DNA of 64,000 bases, taken from the NCBI GenBank assembly GCA_964511535.1, contig CAZEFW010000019.1, positions 1 to 64,000 of the forward strand. The letters run 5' to 3'. The notes under the pieces were generated by a model. That model had not been told where the DNA came from and searched no databases. It saw only the letters and a program-made list of their open reading frames with translations. Below are positions 10,707 to 19,558 of this stretch, piece after piece. The position numbers and the translations under genes are program-made. Numbering within the stretch: the first letter of the stretch is position 1; every line of letters starts with the position of its first letter. Source of the stretch: CAZCFB01 sp964511535. Lineage in GTDB: Bacteria > Myxococcota_A > Polyangia > GCA-2747355 > CAZCFB01.

Positions 10707-12574
10707 TGGCGCGGCTGCCGCGCCTGCTGATCCCCCCGCTGCTCCTGCTCATCTTCGCGACCGCCCCGGCGACGACCCGGGCGGGGGCCCTGATCCCCGG
10801 GCCGGGCGAGGCGGGGTACGACAAGACCCTGGCCAAAAAGGCGGACGACTACATCCGCCAGCTGCACGGGCTGATCACCGTGTCGTTGGGCTGGGGGCTC
10901 GAGGCGTACATCGCCGACAAGGCGCGCCGCGCCCTGGTGGACGCGTTCATCAAGTCGGGGCAGCGGGACTTCAAGAAGCAGTCGGGAAAGCACCCGTACC
11001 AGGTGGTGGAGGCGTACGGCGAGTTCGGCGACCTCGGCATGTTCGGCGGCGTGCAGGTGGCGGGGGACGCCTTCCGCTACATGGTGCTGCGCGACGGAGG
11101 CGGCAGCGCCGCGATGGTGGCCGAGGCGCGGGCGGTGCTGCTGCGCGCGCTGGACGGCCTGCACTGGTACCACGCGGTGACCGGCGTGCCGGGGGTGATC
11201 GCGCGGGGCCTGCGGCGCAAGACCCCCGCGGCGGGAGATCCCCCGTTGCCCGGCAAGCTGCCCGCGCTCACGCCGCTGCAGGACAGCGCGGGCAACCCCC
11301 TGCCCAAGAAGAAGGTGATCACCTGGCGCGCCGACAACTCGGGCAAGCTGCCCTTTCTGATCTGGCAGGACGACTGCTCCAAGGACCAGATCGACGGCTA
11401 CATCTTCGGCCTCGGCGCGGTGTACGACGCCATGCACGGCGACAGCTCCTTCCCGGCGGCCAAGGTCAAGCGGCTGCAGGCCGACGCGCTGGCCATCGGC
11501 AAGAGCCTGATGAAGAAGCACGTGGTCAACGCCGGCGGGCAGAAAGCGGACCTGGTGATCATGGACGCCGACGGGCGGCCCACCACCTTCCACGACATGT
11601 CGGCCGAGGAGATCTCAGCCGGGGTGGTGTTCCCGCGGCCCCTCAACGGCTTCAACGCCCTGCTGGGTGCCGGCATCATCCGCACGCTGTACCACATCAC
11701 CGGCGACAAGGAGCTGGAGCGGTTCTTCTACCAGGAGCTGATGGACCGCCGGGCCTACCTCGAGATCATCGAGAAGACCGTGGGCGCCATGTACCTGAGC
11801 AAGCAGACCAACTACTCCAACGTGAACATGGCGTTCGTGGGGATGTACAACCTGCTGCGCTACGAGAGCGACAGCGCGCTGGCTCGACGCATGCAGCGCA
11901 TCCTGCACAAGCAGCTGTACAACCCTGGCAAGGATCGCCAGGCGGCGGGGGCGAAGCAGAGCTTCTTCGACGTGATCTTCGCCGGGCTCGGCAGCGGCGG
12001 CAGCGCGAGCACGGCGGGCAAGTGGGCCGTGTCCGACGCGCAGGTGTCGCTCAAGACCTGGCCGCCGGCGCCGTACTGGAACACGAAGGTCGAAAACTGC
12101 GACAAGGCGGAGATCAAGGCGCTGTCGTGCAAGGCCATCGACGGCAAGACCACCCTCGTGCTGTCCAAGATCCCGGGCCGCGGCGGCTCGCTGGTGGCCG
12201 AAAAGCCGGTGCCCATGGCCCTGCGCCCACCCAGCAACTTCATGTGGCGTAGTGATCCGCACAACGTCAACGGCGGCGGCGGCTCGCGGCTCAACCCGGG
12301 GGGCGGATTTCACGCCGCGTACTGGCTCGGGCGGTTGCTGCAGCATGACAGCGACGGGCTGAACAACCGCGCCAAGGGGATGCGCAAGCGGCTCAGCCCC
12401 TCGGCCGTGGACGGGGGCGGCAGCGGGCTGACCGACGCGGGGGCGGGGTCGGACGCGGGCGGGGGAGAGGCGCCGCAAGAGGATGGCTGCTCCTGCCGCG
12501 CGGGTAGCGGCAGGGCCGGGCCGGCGGCGGGGATCCTGCTCGTGCTGCTGGCTCTGTATCGCCGCAGGGCGTGA
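10706..12574 (+). CDS. Exported hypothetical protein with MYXO-CTERM sorting tail
   Basis: 622 residues. Signal peptide at residues 1-27 (ends TTRAGA). The central 500 residues are largely helical with repeated Trp/Tyr and Gly, compatible with an alpha/alpha toroid-like fold, but I recognise no catalytic motif. The tail is diagnostic: a Gly/Asp/Ala-rich spacer, a Cys pair (DGCSCR), a hydrophobic helix (AAGILLVLLALY) and a final RRRA. This is the MYXO-CTERM layout, processed by the rhombosortase-like/MrtX type route and leading to cell-surface attachment through the Cys. Start overlaps the stop of the FadL-like gene by one base. A role in surface binding or degradation with the channel is inference. 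Confidence 0.8.
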   Translation: MARLPRLLIPPLLLLIFATAPATTRAGALIPGPGEAGYDKTLAKKADDYIRQLHGLITVSLGWGLEAYIADKARRALVDAFIKSGQRDFKKQSGKHPYQVVEAYGEFGDLGMFGGVQVAGDAFRYMVLRDGGGSAAMVAEARAVLLRALDGLHWYHAVTGVPGVIARGLRRKTPAAGDPPLPGKLPALTPLQDSAGNPLPKKKVITWRADNSGKLPFLIWQDDCSKDQIDGYIFGLGAVYDAMHGDSSFPAAKVKRLQADALAIGKSLMKKHVVNAGGQKADLVIMDADGRPTTFHDMSAEEISAGVVFPRPLNGFNALLGAGIIRTLYHITGDKELERFFYQELMDRRAYLEIIEKTVGAMYLSKQTNYSNVNMAFVGMYNLLRYESDSALARRMQRILHKQLYNPGKDRQAAGAKQSFFDVIFAGLGSGGSASTAGKWAVSDAQVSLKTWPPAPYWNTKVENCDKAEIKALSCKAIDGKTTLVLSKIPGRGGSLVAEKPVPMALRPPSNFMWRSDPHNVNGGGGSRLNPGGGFHAAYWLGRLLQHDSDGLNNRAKGMRKRLSPSAVDGGGSGLTDAGAGSDAGGGEAPQEDGCSCRAGSGRAGPAAGILLVLLALYRRRA

Positions 12575-12762
12575 AGCCCGGTTCACGATCCGGCGCCAGG
12601 GCGTCAACACGCTGACACCCCGGGGGGGCGGGCAATCCGGATATAAGCAATGATTTCGCGACGCTGATCGGGTTTCCACCTTCTGGAACAGTGCGTGCAA
12701 ACTAACCCCGTTAGTTGGATTCAAACTAACCCCGTTAGTTCATCAGCCCCGAGAGGTGACCC
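12575..12762. promoter_or_regulatory. Two tandem 17-bp palindromic operators
   Basis: Two identical copies of AACTAAC-CCC-GTTAGTT, at 12700-12716 and 12724-12740, 24 bp apart centre to centre. Each is a perfect dyad of 7-bp arms. They lie just upstream of the ribosome site (GAGAGGTGA) of the lipoprotein gene at 12763, where a repressor would block transcription. The stretch GTTAGTTGGA (12710-12719) also occurs, on the other strand, inside the promoter of the zinc-type uptake operon (25265-25274). The left part of the gap (12575-12699) shows no recognisable element. Confidence 0.65.
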
Positions 12763-13371
12763 ATGGCGCGCGGCAAACTCGAACTCTCCTTCGCCCTGAC
12801 CCTGCTGGCTCTCGCGGCCGCGTCGCTGGCCGCCGGATGTGGCGAGATCGGGCCCAAGTACGTGGAGTACTGGGACGGCAGCGCCACCCTCGCCGCCGGC
12901 GCAGGGGACCAGACGATGACCCTCACCGGCTTCGACTCCCACGCCGACTGGCGCCACACCCCGCTGTACGACCAGAAGGAGCTGCTGCTGCACATGTCGC
13001 CCCAGGACAGCGCCGCAGCGGGCTTCGAGTACCTCGACCTGATCGTCAAGCTGGACGGCCCCGTGGGCAAGCTGGGCAAGCGGGCCATCAAGGGCTTCTC
13101 CGGCACGCTGACGCAGAGCTTCAACGCCGACTACACCAGCAACGACGTCAAGATCGACCAGGACGGCTGGACCCTCCAGGGCGAGGTGACCATCACCGGC
13201 TACCGCTTCAGCGAGGCCCCGGAGCCGGAGGGGTGCGATGACAAGGCCCTGGACGAGGACGCCCAGGGGACCTTCCAGCTCACCCTCTCAGGCCCGGGCG
13301 GCAAGCGCTTCGTGCTGCGCGACGGCAAGCTGGACATCACGATCTACCGCAAGTACGCCTGCCTCGGCTGA
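12763..13371 (+). CDS. Lipoprotein of unknown function
   Basis: 202 residues. Signal peptide with lipobox LAAGC (Cys at about residue 26), so membrane-anchored. The mature part is acidic and beta-rich with a single C-terminal disulfide candidate (two Cys: EGCDD and YACLG). It shows no family motif I recognise. The gene is controlled by the paired 17-bp palindromes immediately upstream. Because one operator word is shared with the promoter of the zinc-type uptake operon at 25.2 kb, a metal-related role is possible, but that is inference. It is followed at 14 bp by the convergent TetR gene. Confidence 0.75.
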   Translation: MARGKLELSFALTLLALAAASLAAGCGEIGPKYVEYWDGSATLAAGAGDQTMTLTGFDSHADWRHTPLYDQKELLLHMSPQDSAAAGFEYLDLIVKLDGPVGKLGKRAIKGFSGTLTQSFNADYTSNDVKIDQDGWTLQGEVTITGYRFSEAPEPEGCDDKALDEDAQGTFQLTLSGPGGKRFVLRDGKLDITIYRKYACLG

Positions 13372-13384
13372 GGCCTGCGCGCCG

Positions 13385-13942
13385 CTACCCTCGCTGCATG
13401 CTCTTGACCAGCCGCCTCAACCCCGGCGCAGCGAAGCCCGCGGTCTTGCGCGGGGCGAAGGCGCCCAGCACCAGGGCGCCCACCACGTAGGCCAGCACCG
13501 CGCCGGCCTGCTGCGCGTCCAGCTTGCCCTGCGAGCGACGCTGGATCGCCGCGATCTCGGTGTCCACCAGCCGGCGCACCCGCCGGAACAGCCGCGGCTC
13601 TCGCACCGCCTCGGCCAGCACGCCGACCCAGCAGCGCGCCGCCACCCTGTCCGCGGTGGCGTCCAGGCGCAGGGCGCCGTCGATGTACGCGGTGAGCGCA
13701 TCTGCGCCCGCCTCCCCGTAAGCCGCCACGCGATGGCGGAACCCTGCGCGCAGGGTGTCGAGCAGCGCGCCCATCAGGTCCTGCTTGTCCTCGAAGTGGT
13801 GGTGCACCAGCCCGGGCGACACGCCGGCCTCGGCGGCCACGGCTGCCACGGTGGCCCCGGCGTAGCCGTGCTCGGCCAGCACCCGGGCGAAGGCCCGGGC
13901 CAGCTCGGCCCGGCGCTCGGTCCTCACGCTCCTTCTTCCCAT
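13385..13942 (-). CDS. TetR-family transcriptional regulator
   Basis: 185 residues from ATG 13942. The N-terminal helix-turn-helix is clear (about residues 9-55: VLAEHGYAGATVAAVAAEAGVSPGLVHHHF, broken here only by my summary), followed by an all-helical ligand domain. TetR proteins repress nearby genes until a small molecule binds. The reading frame stays open upstream to 14305 but that extension is a shadow of the divergent gene. There is no ribosome site; a promoter placed about 10 bp before the ATG suggests a leaderless message. A 26-bp palindrome covers the promoter and start codon, so autorepression and control of the divergent 13985 gene are likely. Confidence 0.88.
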   Translation of the reverse strand: MGRRSVRTERRAELARAFARVLAEHGYAGATVAAVAAEAGVSPGLVHHHFEDKQDLMGALLDTLRAGFRHRVAAYGEAGADALTAYIDGALRLDATADRVAARCWVGVLAEAVREPRLFRRVRRLVDTEIAAIQRRSQGKLDAQQAGAVLAYVVGALVLGAFAPRKTAGFAAPGLRRLVKSMQRG

Positions 13943-13980
13943 AGACTGGTTGTATAACCAATCTATCCCCGGCACACCAA
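13941..13980 (-). promoter_or_regulatory. TetR operator overlapping a probable leaderless promoter
   Basis: Positions 13941-13966 form a palindrome, arms ATAGA-x-TGGTT and AACCA-x-TCTAT around GTAT, with a single mismatch pair. Read on the minus strand, TTGGTG (13980-13975) and TTATAC (13957-13952) are separated by 17 bp, placing the transcription start at or just before the TetR ATG at 13942. The whole divergent gap between the TetR gene and the gene at 13985 is only 42 bp. Confidence 0.6.
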
Positions 13981-13984
13981 AAAC

Positions 13985-14584
13985 ATGGACACCATGAGCG
14001 ACACCGAACGCCAGGCCGTGTGGGTGGCCATGGCCGACCAGTTCCTCGACACCGAGACCCGCACCTGGATCCCTCGCGCCGCCCTGACCATCGTCGAGGC
14101 GGGCTACAGTCGGCAGGAGGCCCGGCGCATCTGGCGCTGGGAGGTGTCGCCGGCGGTGTTCCTGAATGTATGGTCGGTGGCGGGCGAATGGGCCGGCTGG
14201 GACGAGGGCTGGCTGTTCGAGCGCTGCGAGCGCCTCCGCGGTGGGAGGCCCTCGCTCGGCTGGCTGTCGTACCTCGGCTACCGGCTCGGCGTGCACTGCG
14301 TCCACAGCTCCTGGGTGGCCATCGAGCGGTGCATGGCGCTGCTCGAGCCGCTCCCTCCCGAGGGACGCCAGGGGCTCTGCGCTGACCTCACCTACCTGAC
14401 CGAGTTGTTCTTCGACTTCGGCGCAGGCGAACCGATGCAGCTGTCAGGAGAGAAGCGGGCCGCCCTGCGCGCGCTGTACGAGGACATCTTCCTGCCGATC
14501 TTCGCCTCGCTGGTTGTGCACCTCCCCGTGCTCGGGGAGACCGCTGCAGCCTGCCGCGGGCGCGTGGCCCGAGCGCTGGGGTGA
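13985..14584 (+). CDS. DUF7079-like hypothetical protein
   Basis: 199 residues, no signal peptide, cytoplasmic. The N-terminal half resembles the DUF7079 family: VWVAMADQFLDTE, then WRWEVSPAVFLNVWSVAGEWAGWD. These short Trp-rich proteins have no known activity. The C-terminal half is helical with a Cys-containing segment. An alternative start is the second ATG (codon 4). Neither has a clear ribosome site. The gene is divergent from the TetR gene across a 42-bp gap filled by the operator and is probably repressed by it. Family assignment is from memory of the motif and should be treated as tentative. Confidence 0.6.
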   Translation: MDTMSDTERQAVWVAMADQFLDTETRTWIPRAALTIVEAGYSRQEARRIWRWEVSPAVFLNVWSVAGEWAGWDEGWLFERCERLRGGRPSLGWLSYLGYRLGVHCVHSSWVAIERCMALLEPLPPEGRQGLCADLTYLTELFFDFGAGEPMQLSGEKRAALRALYEDIFLPIFASLVVHLPVLGETAAACRGRVARALG

Positions 14585-14595
14585 TCGGCACGCTC

Positions 14596-16089
14596 CTAAT
14601 CAGCAGACGGGCGGGTGAGCTCGAAGGAGCGGATCAGCTCGTTGAGGCGGGAGCGGGAGATGTCGAGATCGCGGGCGGTCTGGCTCACGTTCCAGCCGCT
14701 GGCCGACAGGGCCTCGAAGATGAGGCGCCGCTGAAACGCCCGGGTGGCGCCCTGCAGCGAGGCGCCCTGCTCCGGCCCTGCGCCGTCGAGGAACAGGTGC
14801 CCGGCCTCCACGCTGGCCGCGCCGCTGCCCGCCGCGCGGATGGCGCCGGCCTCCACGGTGTTGGCCAGCTGCCGGATGTTGCCCGGCCAGTCGCTGGCCT
14901 CCAGCGCCGCCAGGGCGCCTGGCGAAAACCCCAGGCTGGACAGGCCGTGGCGCCGCGTCCGCTCGGCCAGCATGGCCCGGGCCACAGGCCCCACGTCCTC
15001 TCGCCGCTCGGCCAGGGTCGGCACGCGCACGGGCAGCACGGCCAGGCGGTAGTACAGGTCCTCGCGGAAGCGCCGGTCTGTCACGGCCTGCTTCAGGTCG
15101 GCGTTGGTGGCCGCGATGACCCGCACGTCAGCGGACAGCGGCCGGTTGCCCCCCAGGCGGAAGTAGGTGCGGTCCTGCAGCAGCTGCAGCAGCTTGCTCT
15201 GGCTCTGCAGGGGCAGCTCGCCCACCTCGTCCAGAAACAGGGTGCCGCCAGCCGCGGCCTCCACCTTGCCCTCCACGCGCCGGTCAGCGGTGGAGTGGGC
15301 ACCCCGCTCGGCCCCGAACAGCTCGCTCTCCAGCAGGTTGTCGGGCAGGGCCGCGCAGTTGATCTCCACGCACGGCCCCAGGGCGCGCGGACCGTTGATG
15401 TGGATGGCGCGTGCCAGGGCGGTCTTGCCCACCCCGGACGGCCCCTCCAGCAGCACGGTCACGTCCAGGGGCGCCACCAGCGCGACCTGCTTGAACAGGT
15501 CGGCCAGGGCAGCGGAGCGGCCGGCCAGGTTCTCCAGCTTCAGCTGGCTGCGATACGGCGCGGTGGGATCCTCCGCGGAGGACTCGGACAGCAGGCGGGC
15601 AGCGTAAGGCCCCACCTGCCGCGCGAAGTCCTCGAGCAGCTGGCGATCCTGCTCGGGGTACTGCCCGGGAGCGGCGCGTCCTTGCAGGTAGATGACCCCG
15701 AGGCGGGGCTGGCCCACGGGCGCGCAGATCACCGCCTGCAGGCCATGGACCATGACGGACGGCTGGCCCGAAAACCTCGGGTCATCCCGGGCGCACCCGG
15801 TGGAGATGGTCTTCCCCTCCTCCAGGGCCTTGGCGATGATCCCCGAGGAGAGCCTGGCCTGCACCTGGGCCACCTCGTCCTGCGCGCACTGGTGGGTCAG
15901 GCAGAAGGCCGGCTCCCGCGACAGGTCTCCATCGCGGTATATGCCGAGGTATCCTTGCCGGCTCTCGGTGGCGTTGACCACCTGGCGCAGGGCCTCCTCG
16001 AAGAAGGGGCGCGGGTCGTCTGCGCCCAGGGCCAACAGCCCCCGGTAGAGGTCACGCTCCAGCTCCAGCCGCTTCGCCGCGTCTTGCAT
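14596..16089 (-). CDS. GAF-AAA+-Fis regulator of the sigma-54 activator type, non-canonical GAFTGA loop
   Basis: 497 residues. Residues about 20-165 form a GAF-like sensor; about 185-410 an AAA+ domain with Walker A GPSGVGKT (216-223) and Walker B TLFLDE (283-288); about 455-495 a Fis-type helix-turn-helix (SGWNVSQTARDLDISRSRLNELI). The L1 loop that touches sigma-54, GAFTGA in normal activators, reads GAHSTA at 263-268, with Phe, Thr and the second Gly all replaced. Such a protein may hydrolyse ATP and bind DNA without activating sigma-54, acting instead as a repressor or on another polymerase form. It is divergent from a Ser/Thr kinase fusion (169-bp gap), a likely partner. Confidence 0.85.
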   Translation of the reverse strand: MQDAAKRLELERDLYRGLLALGADDPRPFFEEALRQVVNATESRQGYLGIYRDGDLSREPAFCLTHQCAQDEVAQVQARLSSGIIAKALEEGKTISTGCARDDPRFSGQPSVMVHGLQAVICAPVGQPRLGVIYLQGRAAPGQYPEQDRQLLEDFARQVGPYAARLLSESSAEDPTAPYRSQLKLENLAGRSAALADLFKQVALVAPLDVTVLLEGPSGVGKTALARAIHINGPRALGPCVEINCAALPDNLLESELFGAERGAHSTADRRVEGKVEAAAGGTLFLDEVGELPLQSQSKLLQLLQDRTYFRLGGNRPLSADVRVIAATNADLKQAVTDRRFREDLYYRLAVLPVRVPTLAERREDVGPVARAMLAERTRRHGLSSLGFSPGALAALEASDWPGNIRQLANTVEAGAIRAAGSGAASVEAGHLFLDGAGPEQGASLQGATRAFQRRLIFEALSASGWNVSQTARDLDISRSRLNELIRSFELTRPSAD

Positions 16090-16258
16090 GGCTCCTCCGT
16101 CGCCGCCTCGCAGTGAAGATCAGGTTGGTCGGAGGGCCGCGGCCTGTCCAGCGGATTCGGCGATGGGGGCAGGGGCGCCGGCGGGCAGCGGCCGCGGGCC
16201 TCGTGGCTCCTGCGACGCGGCAGCGAAGTGTAGTACCTTGTTCGAGGCCAGGGAGAAG

Positions 16259-18979
16259 ATGACCGCGGATCCAGAAAGCCTTGTGGGCAGCACCCTCGGC
16301 GGCAGCTACACCGTGCTGCGGCTGCTGGGGCACGGCGGCATGGGCGCGGTATACGAGGCCCAGGGCGCGCGCCTGCCGGACAAGCGGTTCGCGGTCAAGG
16401 TGCTCACCGTCGCCCGCGGCCCGCGGAGCGAGGAGTACAGGCGCTTCCACCAGGAGGCGACCATCATCTCCCGGCTGGGCCATCCCAACATCGTGGCGGT
16501 GGTGGACTTCGACCACACCGACCAGGGCCTCCCGTTCATGGTGATGGAGCACCTCGAGGGCGAGGACCTGCAGCAGCTCCTGGAGCGAGAGGGCGCGCTG
16601 CCGATGGAGCGGGCCCTGCCCCTGTTTTCCGGGGTGTGCGCGGGCCTGCAGGCAGCCCATGAGCAGGGGGTGGTGCACCGGGACATCAAGCCGCAGAACA
16701 TCTTCATCCAGCGGGCGGGGCAGGAGCAGGTGCCCAAGCTGCTGGACTTCGGCATCTCCAAGCTCCACGGGGCGGGCGCCGGGCTCACCGCCTCGAGGGC
16801 CACCATGGGCACCCCCCACTACATGTCGCCCGAGCAGGCCTGGGGGGTGACGGAGAAGATGGGCCCGCGCAGCGATCTGTTCTCCCTCGGCGCCGTGATG
16901 TACCGGGCGCTCGGCGGAAGGCTGCCCTTCGAGGGGGACTCCTTGCCCGCGGTCATCCATGCGGTGACCAGCCATGACCCCGAGCCGCTTCACCGGGTGA
17001 ACTCCGCCGTGCCCGCGGCGGTGTCCACGGTGGTGGCGCAGGCCATGGCCAGGGAGCCGGAGCAGCGCCAGGCCTCGGCGGCCGAACTGTTGGCGCAGCT
17101 GCAGCAGGCTGCCGAACGGCATGAGCCGCCGGCGGTCGCCCACCGCGCGGGGGCGACCCACGAGGAGGAGGCGCCCACGGTGGTGGCCTCCGAGAGCCCC
17201 GCCCCGACGCCGCGGAAGCGCCGGGGGGCGCTGCTGCCGGGTGGGATCCTGCTCGGCCTGTTGCTGCTGTTCGGCGCCGCCGCGCTGCTCATGGCCCGCG
17301 AGGACGGGCGGCCCTCGGTGGCCTCACTGGCCGACAAACCCGGGACCCGGGGCCTGCGTGATGCGGGCGGCGACATGGCCCCCGGCCACGGCAACGCCCT
17401 GGCCGCGGCGCTACGGGCCGTCGCGCCAGACCTCGCCGCGTGCTACGCGCCTGCCCTGGCCAGGGAGCCGGACCTGGAGGGGAGCGTGGACTTCAAGCTC
17501 GTCTTCGGCGACCGGGGGCAGGTGCTGCAAGCCACCGTGGAGCGCGACGGCCTCGGCGACGCTGGGGTGGGCGCCTGCGCCGCGGCCCGGCTGCGCGCGG
17601 GCCTGGGGCCGATCCGCGCCCTGGCCGGCAAGGTGGTCAAGGCAACGCACCTGTTCATGCCCACCCGCACCCTGGCGGTGCTGCCCTTCGACAACCTGTC
17701 CGGGGATCAGGCCCTGGCGTGGCTGCAGGGGGGCATGGCCGAGGCGCTGGTCTCGAGGCTGGGGCAGGTCCCCCACGTGGTGCTGCTGGAGCAGGCCCGG
17801 GTGCGGTCGCTGCTGAGCCGCGGCGACCCGGCGGAGCGGCAGGAGGCTGCCCTGCTGGCCGCGGCTCGCAAGGCAGGGGCCGAGCTGCTGCTGCGCGGCG
17901 CCTTCCAGCGCATCGGCCAGCAGGTGCGCATCACCGCCCGGCTGGTGCGCGTTAAGAGCGGCAAGATCCGGTCCGTGGCCCAGACCACAGGAGCGCTGGA
18001 GCAAGTGTTTTCCCTGCAGGACGGGCTGGCCCGGGACCTGACCCGGGCCCTGGGCAGCGCAAAGACCCCCACCAGCGCTGACCGGGCGGCGCGCGGCGGG
18101 GCCACCCTGGCGGTGTTGCGCCTGCTGGGCCAGGCGCACAACGCGCTGATGGCCGGGGGCGCTGCCGGCAACCTGAGCCGGGCCGAGGCCCTGTATCGTC
18201 AGGTGCTCCAGGCGGCCGAGGCGATGCCCGAGGCGCACCGCGGCCTGGCCATGGCCCTGTGGCCCCGCCGGGACGGCGCGGGCGGCAAGGTCAACGCGGA
18301 GATCAAGGCCCACCTGGAGCGGGCGCTCGAGCTGCGCCCCACCTACTACGAGGCGCTGAGCAGCCTCGGCTTCATCCTCTGGAGCGAGCAGCGCCACGAG
18401 CGCGCCTTCGCCTTGCAACAGCGAGCCCTGCGGCTCAAGCCGACCTACGCCCTGGGCTACTACGGCCTCGGCCTGGGGCACGCCACCCGCGGCAACAGCG
18501 AGCAAGCCCTGACCCTGCTGCGCCAGGCCGTGGAGCTGGACCCGCGCAACTCGGAGTTCCACACCCAGCTCGGCATCTGCGTGGCGGCCTTCAAGCGGGA
18601 CTTCGAGGCCGCCCTGCTCCACACCGGCCGGGCGCTGCAGCAGCCCGGGGCCGTGCTCTGGAACCATGTCAACCACGCCTTCATGCAGCTGATGACCGGG
18701 GACGCCGCGGCCTGTCTGCGCACCCTGGAGGGGAACCCTGACGCGGGTCCATACAACAGCCCGCACCAGGGGCAGCGGCTGCTGGTCCGGGCGGCGTGCC
18801 TGGCAAAGCTCGGCCAGCGAGCGCGCGCCAGGGAGGTCATTGCATCGGCGCCTGCCAGGGATCGCGCGCTGGTGGGGGCGGCGCTGCCGCCGGGGCTGCC
18901 TGCCTACCTGAAGATCCTGCTCGGGGACCTGCGAAAGGTGCTGAGCGGTATCACGCCGCAGGGCGCCTCCGCGCGCTGA
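16259..18979 (+). CDS. Membrane Ser/Thr protein kinase with AgmX-like, TolB-like and TPR extracytoplasmic domains
   Basis: 906 residues from ATG 16259 (AGGGAGAAG precedes). Hanks-type kinase at about 17-285: glycine loop GHGGMGAVY, Lys in FAVKVL, HRDIKPQN, DFG, and MSPEQ. One membrane helix at about 323-346. Then an AgmX/PglI C-terminal-like domain (about 380-467, LAACYAPAL, two Cys), a TolB/FlgO-like domain (about 470-600, TLAVLPFDNLSGDQ) and TPR repeats (about 615-880). Kinase inside, sensor and scaffold modules outside suggest it reports on the envelope. Opposite orientation to the atypical AAA+ regulator. Its 3' end overlaps the convergent 18951 gene by 29 bp. Confidence 0.9.
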   Translation: MTADPESLVGSTLGGSYTVLRLLGHGGMGAVYEAQGARLPDKRFAVKVLTVARGPRSEEYRRFHQEATIISRLGHPNIVAVVDFDHTDQGLPFMVMEHLEGEDLQQLLEREGALPMERALPLFSGVCAGLQAAHEQGVVHRDIKPQNIFIQRAGQEQVPKLLDFGISKLHGAGAGLTASRATMGTPHYMSPEQAWGVTEKMGPRSDLFSLGAVMYRALGGRLPFEGDSLPAVIHAVTSHDPEPLHRVNSAVPAAVSTVVAQAMAREPEQRQASAAELLAQLQQAAERHEPPAVAHRAGATHEEEAPTVVASESPAPTPRKRRGALLPGGILLGLLLLFGAAALLMAREDGRPSVASLADKPGTRGLRDAGGDMAPGHGNALAAALRAVAPDLAACYAPALAREPDLEGSVDFKLVFGDRGQVLQATVERDGLGDAGVGACAAARLRAGLGPIRALAGKVVKATHLFMPTRTLAVLPFDNLSGDQALAWLQGGMAEALVSRLGQVPHVVLLEQARVRSLLSRGDPAERQEAALLAAARKAGAELLLRGAFQRIGQQVRITARLVRVKSGKIRSVAQTTGALEQVFSLQDGLARDLTRALGSAKTPTSADRAARGGATLAVLRLLGQAHNALMAGGAAGNLSRAEALYRQVLQAAEAMPEAHRGLAMALWPRRDGAGGKVNAEIKAHLERALELRPTYYEALSSLGFILWSEQRHERAFALQQRALRLKPTYALGYYGLGLGHATRGNSEQALTLLRQAVELDPRNSEFHTQLGICVAAFKRDFEAALLHTGRALQQPGAVLWNHVNHAFMQLMTGDAAACLRTLEGNPDAGPYNSPHQGQRLLVRAACLAKLGQRARAREVIASAPARDRALVGAALPPGLPAYLKILLGDLRKVLSGITPQGASAR

Positions 18980-19316
18980 CCATGGACATGGCCGCGCCCG
19001 CGGCCAGGACCACCAGCGCGCCCGCGCCCCCCACCAGCAGGTTACGCGAGGCCTCCATGGTGCCGACGCTCACCAGCTCCACCAGCTGCCTGGAGTCCAG
19101 CTGCATCACCCGCGCGGCGATGGCCTGGTTGACCAGGTGCTGCCCCAGCGCCTGGGCCAGGGTGGAGCAGGCCAGGATCACCAGGGCGAACGCCATGGCC
19201 ACCGACCCGGCTCTTTTTCCTCCGCGCGCGGCTGCCACGCACGCTGCCACCCCGCCGAGGGTGAGCAGGACAATCAGGGGACCGTTGTAACCAGCTTCGC
19301 GAAGGATATCGATCAT
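18951..19316 (-). CDS. Small three-helix membrane protein
   Basis: 121 residues from ATG 19316, preceded by AGGAGAGG. Hydrophobic segments at about 12-30, 38-58 and 92-112 with a polar stretch (about 60-90) containing Gln, Asn and Arg. The layout recalls short MotA/ExbB-like proton-channel relatives in delta-type proteobacteria, but I see no diagnostic residue and keep it unnamed. Its last 29 bases overlap the end of the kinase gene on the other strand. It lies downstream of the zinc-type operon on the same strand with a 242-bp gap and is probably independent. Confidence 0.65.
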   Translation of the reverse strand: MIDILREAGYNGPLIVLLTLGGVAACVAAARGGKRAGSVAMAFALVILACSTLAQALGQHLVNQAIAARVMQLDSRQLVELVSVGTMEASRNLLVGGAGALVVLAAGAAMSMVSARRRPAA

Positions 19317-19558
19317 GGGAGCCTCTCCTGGGGCGTCGTCTGCCCCTGCAATGGGTCGAGCGATTTGCTCGGTGTCGTCTCCCGTCGATTGCAGGCGCGG
19401 TGCCAGATCATCAGGTCATCGAAATGACGGCTGAAACAGGAGATCGCCCCCGCGTCGTCGTGCGGGATCCCGTGCACCCAGGGCGCCCCGGTGTCCGGAA
19501 AGGTGGACAGCCCCGGGAGGACTGCCATGGGATCAGAGGGCCGGGCCTGGCCCGGCGA
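19317..19558. other. Intergenic region between znuB-like gene and small membrane protein
   Basis: 242 bp. It contains an open minus-strand frame (19313-19528, 71 codons) without a ribosome site or recognisable sequence, which I do not call a gene. No convincing terminator seen. Confidence 0.4.

Noticed and set aside
19313..19528. 71-codon minus-strand ORF upstream of the small membrane protein
   Set aside because: No ribosome site, composition like non-coding DNA, no recognisable domain.
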